Assembly (NCBI GenBank): GCA_003168295.1
Contig: PMST01000627.1
Span: 8,611 to 18,993 of the forward strand
DNA from: Actinomycetota bacterium
GTDB taxonomy: Bacteria; Actinomycetota; Actinomycetes; Streptosporangiales; Streptosporangiaceae
Direction of reading: 5' to 3'
Length of the DNA: 10,383 nt
A program made the position numbers and the translations under genes. The notes under the pieces were generated by a model. That model was given only the letters and a program-made list of their open reading frames with translations, was not told the origin of the DNA and made no database searches. Positions 1 through 7,148 of this stretch are shown in pieces (within the stretch, counting starts at the first letter, position 1; every line of letters begins with the position of its first letter).

Positions 1-66
1 GATCATCGCCGTCAGGACCAGGCTCTTCGAGCGGCCGCCGGACCCGGTCGTGGTGCTGGCGCTCAT
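1..66 (-). CDS. N-terminus of a probable MFS (DHA2-type) transporter, partial
   Basis: Reading leftward from an ATG at 66-64, the frame stays open to the window edge and gives 22 residues: a Ser/Thr/Gly-rich start, then a basic stretch (GGRSKS) and the beginning of a hydrophobic segment (LVLTAMI). A purine-rich AGAGGGA lies about 8 bases upstream of the ATG. A short polar tail, then basic residues, then 'LVLTAMI' resembles the start of actinobacterial EmrB/QacA (DHA2) drug exporters, where it leads into the first membrane helix. This identification rests on resemblance of very few residues and is tentative. The gene is divergent from the secreted protein starting at 259, so the roughly 190 bases between them should hold both promoters. 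Confidence 0.4.
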   Translation of the reverse strand, partial: MSASTTTGSGGRSKSLVLTAMI

Positions 67-258
67 CAGGCTTGTCCCTCTTGGAGTTCGATAGCAGCAG
101 AATCTCAGTTTTCGCCGCGCCTTGGCTACACGTCATCAGTGAAATGATCACGTCCGCGCTGTACCTTTCCGGCTGCGCGCCTTTGCGCCAAGCAACTTGG
201 GCTTTACCCTGGTCCCGCTCGGCGCGTGCGCTATTGGGTCAAAACGGAGGTAAGGAAA

Positions 259-882
259 GTGGTCCGAAGGAGAACTACGGTCTCGATGATCGTGGCTGTC
301 GTCGGCTTGGCCGGGTCCTTCCTGGGGGTCTCGGCCGCCGTTTCTGTTCCGGCGTTCGCCACCACGGCTAACGGGCTTAAGGGGGTTAATGGGTCCAGGC
401 CGGTGCTGTCGGTCAACGGGGAGGTGACGTCGCCGTCCGCGTACACGATCTCGCAGCTGGTGGCGCTCCCGCAGACCACCGTCACGGTGACGGCAGGCGG
501 CAGGCAGTTCACCGACACGGGCGTGCTGCTGGAGACGCTGGTCAGCGACGCCGGACCCGCTTACCCTGCCAGCCTGCTGAACACCAAGAATGACCTGCTG
601 AGGGTCACGGTGACGGTTCGCGGCGCCGGCCGGCGCGACATCACCTTCGCCGTAGGGGAACTGGACCCCGGGTTCGGCAGCCACCCGGCCCTGCTGGCCC
701 TGACCCAGAACGGACGGCCCATCGCCCGCGGTCCCGAGCTCGTCGTCCCCGGCGACCGCGCCCCAGTCCGTTTCGTGCCCCGGGTGACGCAGCTGACGGT
801 CGGGATCGCGACCCCCCCGCCACCGACACCAATCCCCCGGCCGCCAGCCCGGTCGAGGTCATCGACGGCCATCACGAGGTGA
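259..882 (+). CDS. Secreted SUOX-like (molybdopterin-oxidoreductase fold) protein, N-terminal part; frame broken before domain 2
   Basis: The GTG at 259 is chosen because GGAGG (246-250) sits 8 bases upstream and it begins a classic Sec signal peptide: MVRRR, a hydrophobic core, and probable cleavage after VPAFA at residue 34. A GTG at 226 is in frame but lacks these. Mature residues about 44-185 resemble a sulfite-oxidase-like molybdopterin-binding domain: 'VNGEVTSPSAYTISQLVALP', the strand TVTVTAGG, 'FAVGELDPGFG', and 'ELVVPGDRAPVRFVPRVTQL' near the end. No cysteine is present, so the Mo-ligating Cys of true sulfite oxidases is missing and a redox role is doubtful. After residue 185 (the C7 run at 812-818) the frame degenerates into a Pro/Arg-rich tail ending at 880-882. 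The -1 frame instead continues smoothly into a second copy of the domain (next entry). The intact protein would be about 326 aa, probably extracellular or cell-wall located. Confidence 0.7.
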   Translation: MVRRRTTVSMIVAVVGLAGSFLGVSAAVSVPAFATTANGLKGVNGSRPVLSVNGEVTSPSAYTISQLVALPQTTVTVTAGGRQFTDTGVLLETLVSDAGPAYPASLLNTKNDLLRVTVTVRGAGRRDITFAVGELDPGFGSHPALLALTQNGRPIARGPELVVPGDRAPVRFVPRVTQLTVGIATPPPPTPIPRPPARSRSSTAITR

Positions 883-1238
883 CGCTCAGCGCGGCCTTGC
901 TGGCCCGGCTCCCCGCCGAGACCCTGACGGTGTCCTTCGAAGGACCGGGCGGCGTGCAGACGCACACCGAGGTCGGGCCCTCGCTGCTTGAGGTGCTGGC
1001 CGCCGCGGGCGTGAAACCGACACTCAACACCTGGGTCGCGGCCGTGGGCGACGATAACTACGTGGCGACGGTCACCCCTGCCGAGCAGTTCGTCGGCGGA
1101 CGACCGCTGCAGCTGTCGCTGTCCGAAGACGGCGTCACGCTGGCCCAGCCCCGGCTGGTCACCGACGGCGACATTAAGGGCGGCCGCTACGTCTCCGACA
1201 TCGTGGACATCTACGTCGGCACCGGGCCAGCCCACTAA
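879..1238 (+). CDS. Second SUOX-like domain of the same secreted protein (C-terminal part, shifted frame)
   Basis: As the sequence stands, this open frame can start at a GTG (879) overlapping the upstream stop in the four bases GTGA. The same frame is open back to the C7 run at 812-818, where it reads DPPATDTNPPAASPVEVIDG, a natural interdomain linker. The two parts therefore look like one gene broken by a single-base frame change. The domain repeats the plan of the first: 'VTLSAALLARLP' matches the 'TISQLVALP' helix, 'YVATVTPAEQF' matches 'ITFAVGELDPGF', and 'PRLVTDGDIKGGRYVSDIVD' matches the 'VVPGD...VTQL' end. The GGRYVSDI pattern is typical of the SUOX-like fold. It has no cysteine, so no Mo ligand. 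It has no signal peptide of its own, so independent translation would leave it in the cytoplasm. It converges with the hydrolase gene ending at 1271. Confidence 0.65.
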   Translation: MTLSAALLARLPAETLTVSFEGPGGVQTHTEVGPSLLEVLAAAGVKPTLNTWVAAVGDDNYVATVTPAEQFVGGRPLQLSLSEDGVTLAQPRLVTDGDIKGGRYVSDIVDIYVGTGPAH

Positions 1239-1270
1239 AGGGTTGCGCCCGCCCGCTCACCGGGGGCTGG

Positions 1271-2173
1271 CTATTTCGCAGGGTACTCGCGGACGAAGTC
1301 GGCGATCACCGTGCCGAGCCGTTCGCCGGCGTCCTCTTGCAGGAAATGCCCGGCACCGGTAATCACCGGATGGGCGATTCCCGCCGCCCCCGGGACAGTT
1401 TCCTTCAGCACAGGCGCCATCGAGCCGGTGATCGGATCACGGTCGCTGAAGGCGACCAGGAACGGCTTGTCCCAGGCGGCCAGCTGACGCCAGGCGGCCC
1501 GGTTGGCCTCGGAGGCCGGGTCATCGGGGGACGTCGGGACCAGATCCGGCATCGCCCGGACCGCGGCGCAGAAGGACGGGTCGGGGAACGGCGCCTCGTA
1601 GGCGGCCAGGACCTCGGGCGACAGCCGCGTCTGGCAGCCGGACTGCACCAGCCGGGACACGCTCAGCGTGTCCGCGGTCCGGACGACCTCACGGAACCGC
1701 AGCCAGACGTCGGGCATCGGCTCGTCACCGGTGGGCAGGCCGGTGTTGGCCGCCACCACGCGGGCGAACCGGTCCGGGTGCTCGGCGACCAGCCGCAAGC
1801 CGATCAGGCCGCCCCAGTCCTGCCCGACGATGGTGAGATCGCGCAGGTCAAGATGGTCGAACGCGAGCGCGCGGATCCACTCCACGTGCCTGGCGAAGCT
1901 GTGATCGGTCGTCTCGGCGGGCTTATCCGACCGGCCGAAGCCGACGAGGTCCGCCGCGATGGCGTGCAGCCCCGCGTCCGCGAGCACCGGCATGACCTTG
2001 CGGTACAGGAACGACCAGCTCGGCTCGCCGTGCAGCAGCAGCACCGGTTCCCCGTCGGCCGGCCCGGCCTCGACAAAAGCCAGCCGCAGGTCGCCGACGT
2101 CGGCGTAGCGCGGCGGGTACCCGAAGTCCGGGAGGTCAGCGAAACGGTCCGCTGGCGTACGTAGCACCTTCAC
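1271..2173 (-). CDS. Haloalkane dehalogenase-like alpha/beta hydrolase
   Basis: 300 aa, the usual length for haloalkane dehalogenases of the DhlA/DhmA (HLD-I) subfamily, cytoplasmic enzymes that hydrolyse carbon-halogen bonds to an alcohol and halide. The N-terminus MKVLRTPADRFADLPDF is the family opening and supports the GTG at 2173, although no clear ribosome site precedes it. Visible motifs are the oxyanion-hole HGEPSW (48-53), GFGRSDKP (78-85), the nucleophile elbow VGQDWGG with Asp119 followed by the halide-contacting Trp120, the likely acid Asp246 in SDRDPIT, and His276 in GAGHFLQED. The Asp nucleophile followed by Trp separates dehalogenases from esterases (Ser) and epoxide hydrolases. 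The triad looks complete, so activity is plausible, but the natural substrate cannot be read from sequence. It lies 104 bases downstream of the lectin gene and is separated from it by a strong hairpin, so it is probably a separate unit. Confidence 0.88.
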   Translation of the reverse strand: MKVLRTPADRFADLPDFGYPPRYADVGDLRLAFVEAGPADGEPVLLLHGEPSWSFLYRKVMPVLADAGLHAIAADLVGFGRSDKPAETTDHSFARHVEWIRALAFDHLDLRDLTIVGQDWGGLIGLRLVAEHPDRFARVVAANTGLPTGDEPMPDVWLRFREVVRTADTLSVSRLVQSGCQTRLSPEVLAAYEAPFPDPSFCAAVRAMPDLVPTSPDDPASEANRAAWRQLAAWDKPFLVAFSDRDPITGSMAPVLKETVPGAAGIAHPVITGAGHFLQEDAGERLGTVIADFVREYPAK

Positions 2174-2232
2174 CCGGCCATGCTGTCACGAAGGCCCGTG
2201 GACAGGAAGACCGGACGGCCCCGTAACGCGAG

Positions 2233-2262
2233 CTGGCCAGCCGCGACATTGCGGCTGGCCAG
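2233..2262 (-). terminator. Perfect 12-bp hairpin downstream of the lectin gene
   Basis: CTGGCCAGCCGC (2233-2244) and GCGGCTGGCCAG (2251-2262) are exact reverse complements around a 6-base loop. The element begins 15 bases after the TAA stop (2280-2278) of the minus-strand lectin gene. No T-run follows, which is common for actinobacterial hairpin terminators. It most likely ends lectin transcription before the hydrolase gene. Confidence 0.8.
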
Positions 2263-2277
2263 TATCTCGCTGCGGTC

Positions 2278-3123
2278 TTAGCCCTGAGACCAGCGCTGGT
2301 TGGAACTGTCCTTGCAGGTCCACACGATGAGCTGAGTGCCGCTCCTGGTGGAGTACGCCGGGTCGTCGAGGCAGTACTGCCCGCCGTTGGCCTTCAGCTT
2401 GAACTCGCCGTTGGCGAGGTGGGTCCAGATCTCATTCGAGGCGCCGTTGCAGCCGTACAGGATCACGTGGCTGCCGTTGCCGCCGGAGCGCTGATCGTTC
2501 ACGCACAGGCCGTTGTGGACGAGCTCACCGCCGGTGTACTGCCAGTACTCGGCCTTGTCGCTGGCCCCGCAGGTCCAGATCTGGACCTTGGCCCGGACGG
2601 CGGAGCTATTGCCCGAATCATCCAGGCACTTGCCGTCGTACCCCTTGTACTGGTGGTAGGGCGCGTTCGAGACCGGTGGCGTGGGCGTCGGCGTCGGTGT
2701 CGGGCTGGCCGCGGTGGTGTACGTCATCGCGACGGTGAGCTCATTAGAGCTTTCCGTGGTGGGCAGGCTCACGGTGGCCGACACGGTGCACTGGCCCGCA
2801 GCGGTGCTCGGCAACGCCAGGGCGTCTTGAACCGGCGTCTCCGACGTAGTACCGCCCGAGACCGCGGCCGTCGTGCCATTGAGCGTGCAGGAGACCGACC
2901 AGGTCACCGTCGCTTCCCCGTTATCGGTGGCGGTAACGCCAATCGTGACCGAGGCCGGCGCGGAAATCGTTTCCGTTACGTTACACGTCGCCGCCTCACC
3001 TGACCCATTGCAGAAACCGCCTACATTCGCATGAGCGGCCGGCATGGTGGCGACGAGCGTACCGGCCGTGAGCAGGCCGGTTACGACGGCAAAAACGGCG
3101 GTACGCCGAGATCTCTGCATCAT
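2278..3123 (-). CDS. Secreted ricin-type beta-trefoil lectin domain protein
   Basis: 281 aa from the ATG at 3123. An AGAGG sits 6 bases upstream; a second ATG follows at 3120 and a TTG precedes at 3126. A Sec signal peptide (MMQRSRR, hydrophobic core, cleavage near PAAHA at residue 32) directs export. Residues 33-139 form a Thr/Ser/Val-rich, probably beta-sandwich domain with four cysteines (38, 47, 79, 112) that I do not recognise. A PTPTPTPTPP linker (141-150) leads to a ricin-B lectin domain (about 155-280) with three subrepeats: CLDD...QIWTC...EYWQY, LCVND...ILYGC...EIWTH, and CLDD...IVWTC...QRWSQ. Each has paired cysteines and a QxW-like end. Such domains bind galactose, xylan or other glycans. 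No catalytic module is attached, so it may act as a free carbohydrate-binding or cell-surface protein. Confidence 0.88.
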   Translation of the reverse strand: MMQRSRRTAVFAVVTGLLTAGTLVATMPAAHANVGGFCNGSGEAATCNVTETISAPASVTIGVTATDNGEATVTWSVSCTLNGTTAAVSGGTTSETPVQDALALPSTAAGQCTVSATVSLPTTESSNELTVAMTYTTAASPTPTPTPTPPVSNAPYHQYKGYDGKCLDDSGNSSAVRAKVQIWTCGASDKAEYWQYTGGELVHNGLCVNDQRSGGNGSHVILYGCNGASNEIWTHLANGEFKLKANGGQYCLDDPAYSTRSGTQLIVWTCKDSSNQRWSQG

Positions 3124-3159
3124 CAATTGCCTCTCAACATGGTGTAGTCCCCCTGCGAT

Positions 3160-3191
3160 GACGCACCAGCGTCGGCACTGGTTTACACCAG
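3160..3191 (-). promoter_or_regulatory. Cluster of short inverted repeats upstream of the lectin gene
   Basis: The gap between the lectin start and the glgA stop holds GACGC-ACCA-GCGTC (3160-3173). It also holds an alternating ACCAG (3165-3169), CTGGT (3178-3182), ACCAG (3187-3191) set, of which CTGGT-TTAC-ACCAG is a perfect 5-bp inverted repeat. It lies about 35-70 bases upstream of the lectin ATG, where an operator or leader hairpin would fit. I see no convincing -35/-10 pair. Confidence 0.3.
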
Positions 3192-3230
3192 ACTCAGCGG
3201 CCTAGCAGTAAAGAAGGTGATTTACGCCCG

Positions 3231-3250
3231 GTTAGCCGATTACGGCCAAC
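3231..3250 (-). terminator. Hairpin downstream of glgA
   Basis: On the minus strand the RNA GTTGGCC-GTAATC-GGCTAAC forms a 7-bp stem with one G-U pair and a 6-base loop. It starts 11 bases after the TGA of glgA at 3263-3261. On the plus strand the same position would be an A-C mismatch, so the fold favours minus-strand RNA. There is no T-run. Confidence 0.55.
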
Positions 3251-3260
3251 TAAAGGCGTT

Positions 3261-4430
3261 TCATGTCCTGTTCGCCAATTCCGCATAAAGATCGGCGGTC
3301 TGGGCGGCGATAGCAGCCCAACCGAATTCCGCCACCGCGCGTTTGCGGCCGGCCTGGCCCATGGCCTCCGCGCGAGCGGGATCAGCCAGCAGCACGTTCA
3401 GCGCGCGAGCCAGTTCGAAGGGATCGCCGGGCGGAACGAGCAGACCCGTCTCCCCTTCGGCCACGACCTCGGGGATGCCGCCGGTCCGCGACCCGACCAC
3501 CGCGGTCCCGCACGCCATGGCCTCCAGGTTCACGATGCCGAGCGGTTCGTAGACCGACGGGCAAGCGAACACGCTGGCGTGCGTGAGCAGCTGGATGACC
3601 TCGGCCTGGCTGAGCATCTCCGGGAGCCAGATCACGCCGGACCGCTCGGCCTGGAGCCCGTCGACCAGTTCGGTCACCTCGGCGAGCAGCTCCGGCGTGT
3701 CGGGCGCCCCGGCGCACAGCACGAGCTGCGCTTCCGAGATCAGCCCGCTCGCCGCCCGCAGCAGCACCGGCACGCCCTTCTGACGCGTGATCCGGCCGAC
3801 GAAGATCACGTAAGGGCGGGTCAGGTCGACGCCGAAGCGCTCAAGGACATCGGTCCGGGGGTCCGCCACGTATTCGGAGGTATCTATCCCGTTGCGTATC
3901 ACCCGGATCCGTTCGGCCTCAATCTCGGGGTAGGCGGCGATGATATCGGCCCGCATGCCTTCCGAGACGGCCACCACCGCGGCGGCTGAGGTGGCTGCCT
4001 CCCGCTCGCACCAGGACGAGATGGCGTAACCGCCGCCCAGCTGCTCGGCCTTCCACGGCCGCAGCGGCTCCAGCGAGTGCATCGTGACGACGTGCGGGAT
4101 GCCGTAGAGCATAGCCGCCAGGTGACCGGCCAGGTTCGCGTACCAGGTATGGGAGTGGACCAGCTCCGCTGTCCCGACGGCGGCGGCCATGGACAGGTCG
4201 CTGGACACCACCTGCAGCGCCTGGTTGGCGGCGGCGAGCTGGTCCCAGGGCCGGTGCGCGACCGCGTCCGCGCGGTCGGCGCCCTGGCAGTGCACGGTGA
4301 GGTCGACCAGCGGCGCCAGCTCCCGGGCGAGGTAGGTGACGTGCACGCCCGCGCCGCCGTAGACCTCGGGGGGATACTCGCGGGTCAGCAGCGCGACCCG
4401 GAGCTTGTCAGTTTCGGGCCTGCCGGTCAC
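3261..4430 (-). CDS. glgA: Glycogen synthase / alpha-maltose-1-phosphate synthase, GT4 (GlgA/GlgM type)
   Basis: 389 aa from the GTG at 4430, which has AGGAGGT 6 bases upstream and overlaps the glgC stop as GTGA, so translation of the pair is likely coupled. This is a GT-B glycosyltransferase of the actinobacterial family that includes M. tuberculosis Rv1212c (GlgM). Visible motifs are the opening [21 protein letters not shown] (11-31), HSHTWY (92-97), the long conserved [17 protein letters not shown] (119-135), RNGID (179-183), the donor loop VGRITRQKG (211-219), and the E-X7-E signature EPLGIVNLE (295-303) that binds the ADP-glucose sugar. Members transfer glucose from ADP-glucose to glucan or, in the GlgM case, to glucose-1-phosphate, making maltose-1-phosphate for the GlgE pathway. 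Sequence alone does not separate these acceptors; resemblance to Rv1212c favours GlgM-like activity. Upstream codons in the same frame (to 4532) lie inside glgC and are not used. Confidence 0.92.
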   Translation of the reverse strand: MTGRPETDKLRVALLTREYPPEVYGGAGVHVTYLARELAPLVDLTVHCQGADRADAVAHRPWDQLAAANQALQVVSSDLSMAAAVGTAELVHSHTWYANLAGHLAAMLYGIPHVVTMHSLEPLRPWKAEQLGGGYAISSWCEREAATSAAAVVAVSEGMRADIIAAYPEIEAERIRVIRNGIDTSEYVADPRTDVLERFGVDLTRPYVIFVGRITRQKGVPVLLRAASGLISEAQLVLCAGAPDTPELLAEVTELVDGLQAERSGVIWLPEMLSQAEVIQLLTHASVFACPSVYEPLGIVNLEAMACGTAVVGSRTGGIPEVVAEGETGLLVPPGDPFELARALNVLLADPARAEAMGQAGRKRAVAEFGWAAIAAQTADLYAELANRT

Positions 4431-5665
4431 GGGAGGACCTCCTGGCCCTTGCCCACTACGGTGATGCCGCCGGCCGAGACGACGAAGCCGCGCGCCTTGT
4501 CGTGTTCCTTGTCCACGCCGACCTGCGCCCATTCGGGCACGATGACGTTCTTGTCGATGATCGCGTCCCTGACCACCGCGTGGCGGCCGATCTGGGTGTT
4601 GTGCAGCAGCACCGAGTGCTCCACCGTGGCCCAGCTGTTCACCCGCACGCCGGGCGACAGGACAGACTGGCGCACCAGGCCGCCGGAGACCACCACCCCG
4701 TTACTGACCAGGCTGTTGATCGCGCGACCGGTCCGGTCCCCCGCCTCGTGCACGAACTTGGCGGGCGGCAGGGACGGCACCGCGGTCAGGATCGGCCATT
4801 CCTCGTTGTACAGGTTGAAGACCGGCTCCACCGCGCACAGGTCCATGTGGGCGTCGAAGTAGGCTTCCAGCGAGCCGACATCTCGCCAGTAGCCCGCATC
4901 CCGTTCGGTCGCGCCGGGCACCTTGTTCAGGGTGAAGTCATACGCCTTCGCGCTGCCGTTGCGCACCAGCATCGGGACGATGTTGCCGCCCATGTCGTGC
5001 CGGCTGGAATCGTCGGCGGCGTCCTTGCGCAGCGCGTCGACGAGCACGTCGGTGTCGAACACGTAGTTGCCCATCGAGGAGTAGCACATATCCGGGTTGC
5101 CCGGCATAGACGGCGGGTCGGCCGGCTTCTCCAGGAACGCGTCCATGGTCGTGCCGTCCGGCCCCACGCTGACGATGCCGAAGTCGGAAGCCTCGCTCCT
5201 TGGCACCGGGATGGCCGCCACCGTCACTCCCGCCCCGTGGGCCACGTGGTGGTCGATCATCTGCTGCGGGTCCATCCGGTACACGTGGTCGGCGCCGACC
5301 ACCATCACGATGTCCGGCTGCTCGTCGTTGATCAGGTTCATCGACTGGAAGATCGCGTCCGCCGAGCCGGTGTACCAGTGCGGTCCGAGCCGCTGCTGCG
5401 CCGGGACCGGCGTCACGTAGTTGCCGAGCAGCGAGCTCATCCGCCACGTGGTGGTGATGTGCCGGTCCAGGCTGTGGCTCTTGTACTGGGTGAGCACGCA
5501 CATCTTCCTGATCCCGCCGTTGGCCAGGTTCGACAACGCGAAGTCGATCAGCCGGTACAGTCCGCCGAACGGGACCGCGGGCTTGGCCCGGTCCGCGGTC
5601 AGCGGACTCAGGCGGGTGCCGGCCCCGCCGGCCAGCACGATTCCCAGAACTGACGGCTGCGTCAT
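4427..5665 (-). CDS. glgC: Glucose-1-phosphate adenylyltransferase (ADP-glucose pyrophosphorylase)
   Basis: 412 aa, the normal GlgC length, starting at the ATG at 5665 with GAGGAGG 7 bases upstream. It makes ADP-glucose from ATP and glucose-1-phosphate, the committed and usually allosterically controlled step of bacterial glycogen synthesis. The nucleotidyltransferase signature [17 protein letters not shown] (13-29) is complete, followed by [11 protein letters not shown] (32-42), the catalytic Asp126 region GADHVYRMD (124-132), the sugar-phosphate-binding FLEKP (177-181), and YWRDVGS (259-265). The C-terminal part has the left-handed beta-helix repeats (about 305-380, e.g. [19 protein letters not shown]). 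The frame is open upstream to 5935, but that part runs through the 3' end of the AI-2E gene and has no family resemblance. The gene is second in an apparent AI-2E / glgC / glgA transcription unit and feeds its product directly to glgA. Confidence 0.96.
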   Translation of the reverse strand: MTQPSVLGIVLAGGAGTRLSPLTADRAKPAVPFGGLYRLIDFALSNLANGGIRKMCVLTQYKSHSLDRHITTTWRMSSLLGNYVTPVPAQQRLGPHWYTGSADAIFQSMNLINDEQPDIVMVVGADHVYRMDPQQMIDHHVAHGAGVTVAAIPVPRSEASDFGIVSVGPDGTTMDAFLEKPADPPSMPGNPDMCYSSMGNYVFDTDVLVDALRKDAADDSSRHDMGGNIVPMLVRNGSAKAYDFTLNKVPGATERDAGYWRDVGSLEAYFDAHMDLCAVEPVFNLYNEEWPILTAVPSLPPAKFVHEAGDRTGRAINSLVSNGVVVSGGLVRQSVLSPGVRVNSWATVEHSVLLHNTQIGRHAVVRDAIIDKNVIVPEWAQVGVDKEHDKARGFVVSAGGITVVGKGQEVLP

Positions 5666-5693
5666 GTCGGGCCCTCCTCGGGACACTTGCGAC

Positions 5694-6966
5694 TCAAGAG
5701 CCATGCTCCCGCGAATCGGCCGGAACTGGGAAGAGCTCGCCCTGCCGCACCACCGAGTCTTCATCTTCGGGATCTTGGGTCGGCGGCGAGGCGGTGGCCC
5801 GCCAGAGCCTCCCGGACGAGCACCTGCAGTGCCCCCGCGGCGGGGATGGACAGCAGCGCCGCGACGAAACCGCCGAACAACCCGTCGACCAGGCTGCCCA
5901 GCGAGGCTCCGACCAGGACCGACGATCAAGCACAAGGAGCGGGCTGATCCGGACCGTCTTGCTCATGATTACCGGGTTCAGGATGTGGTTCTCGACCTGG
6001 GTGTAGACAAGAAAGACCACCGCGGTGGATGATGCCCGCGGTCAGCGAGTGGGTGAACGCGAACAGCACGGTCGGAATGCCCGCCAGGGCCCCGCCGATC
6101 ATGGGCAGGAAGTCCACCAGGGCCACCCACAGCCCCCAGAGCAGTGGGTACGGCACGCCGAGGATTATCAAGGACACGAACACCACGATCCCGGCGATGA
6201 GCGAGGTCAGCGCGTTCCCCAGCATGTACCCGGTGACGGCCCGGTTCACGTCGGCCGCCACCCGGGTGAGTTCCTCCGCCCGGGACGGCCTCATCTGGCC
6301 GAGCAGTGCCCGCCGCATCTTCGGGGCCTCGAGCAGGAGCAGCAGAACCAGGATGAATAGCACGCCCAGCTCGATGATCACGGAAAGCGCACCCTCGCCG
6401 ATGGTCAGGGCCGGCTTGCCGAGGGCCTTGCCGTAGCTCGCCAGCTTGGGCGCGTTCCGCTGCACCCAGCTCTGGATGTTGTACTTCCTGATCAGACGTC
6501 CGTACCATTCCCGCCCGTGTTCCGCGCTGGCCACGTAGCTCGGTAGCGCGTTCGCCAGGTGGGTAATCCCGTTCACCAGCGGGTACCCGAACGCCACGGC
6601 CAGGCCGATGAAGACCAGGACCGCCAGCAGGGTGACGATCGCGACGGCGGCGCCCCGCCGCGGGAACAGTCGCCGCTGCATCAGGACCACGATCGGGTTG
6701 AGCAGCACCGCGACGAACCCGGCCACGACCACCACCAGCAAGATGTCGCGGATCCGGTAGATCAGCTTGCCCGCCAGGTAGGTGGCCGCCACTACCGCGA
6801 CCGCGGTCACGATGGTGCGCAGCGGGACGTTCCGCCGGTCGGCGGCCTTCCACAGCCGTGGCAGCCTGCCCTCGGGGTGATCGATCTCCTGAGGCCGGAG
6901 TTCGCCGGGCGCGGGCTTACCTGGCGAATACTCGTCGGACGGGACTTTGGTTACCGGAACCTCCAC
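5694..6966 (-). CDS. AI-2E family (UPF0118/PerM-like) membrane protein, 3' part frame-disrupted
   Basis: A polytopic inner-membrane protein of the AI-2E transporter family (PF01594), whose members are proposed exporters or ion exchangers. The N-terminal soluble tail (1-49) is followed by hydrophobic segments at about 50-66, 73-97, 105-128, 194-213, 251-271 and 274-305, and the hallmark [18 protein letters not shown] (281-298). After residue 313 (base 6028) the frame must change to give [20 protein letters not shown] and ISPLLVL, the conserved family ending. It changes again near 5927 to give [18 protein letters not shown], and probably again near 5811 to reach [16 protein letters not shown] and a stop at 5694. 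Without changes, translation stops at 5926. The GTG at 6966 is the best canonical start; a frame to ATG 7119 exists but would almost abut the divergent gene. With the 5694 end, only 28 bases separate it from glgC. Confidence 0.72.
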
Positions 6967-7148
6967 CTGACCAGCATGACAGGTCTCGCCCCAGAATGCG
7001 GTCCGGCCAGACCCGGGGCGAGCCGGGATCCCCGGCGGCCCGCCAGGAACGGCCCCTGACGTGACCACCCTGGCCTGCGCCCGGCCGCGGGCAACCCCCG
7101 CTTCCGTCCCTGGCATCATGCTCGTAGCGATATATGGAGGTGCGGTTC
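6967..7148. promoter_or_regulatory. Divergent intergenic region between the AI-2E gene and the 84-aa gene
   Basis: This 182-base stretch separates two outward-reading genes and must hold both promoters if the AI-2E start is at 6966. The plus-side end has GGAGG (7136-7140), 8 bases before ATG 7149. An AT-rich patch GTAGCGATATAT (7124-7135) stands out in the GC-rich surroundings and may contain a -10 element, but I cannot pair it with a convincing -35. Confidence 0.35.

Noticed and set aside
561..1235. Minus-strand open frame opposite the SUOX-like gene
   Set aside because: It is an antisense shadow with Gly/Arg/His-rich composition; the plus strand has a signal peptide, ribosome site and domain resemblance.
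1239..1270. Possible bidirectional terminator between the convergent SUOX-like and hydrolase genes
   Set aside because: Only a CCCG-CTCAC-CGGG stem of four pairs can be formed, too short to claim.
1337..2164. Plus-strand open frame (275 codons) opposite the dehalogenase
   Set aside because: Its composition is antisense-like, while the minus strand carries a full catalytic triad and family motifs.
4502..5653. Long plus-strand open frame (383 codons) opposite glgC
   Set aside because: It is rich in His, Arg, Val and Asp from reverse reading of a GC-rich gene, has no recognisable domain or ribosome site, and lies wholly against the well-supported glgC.
5666..5935. N-terminal extension of glgC upstream of ATG 5665
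   Set aside because: The extension is Arg/Pro/Gly-rich, covers the 3' end of the AI-2E gene, and the ATG at 5665 has a strong ribosome site and begins the family's conserved start.
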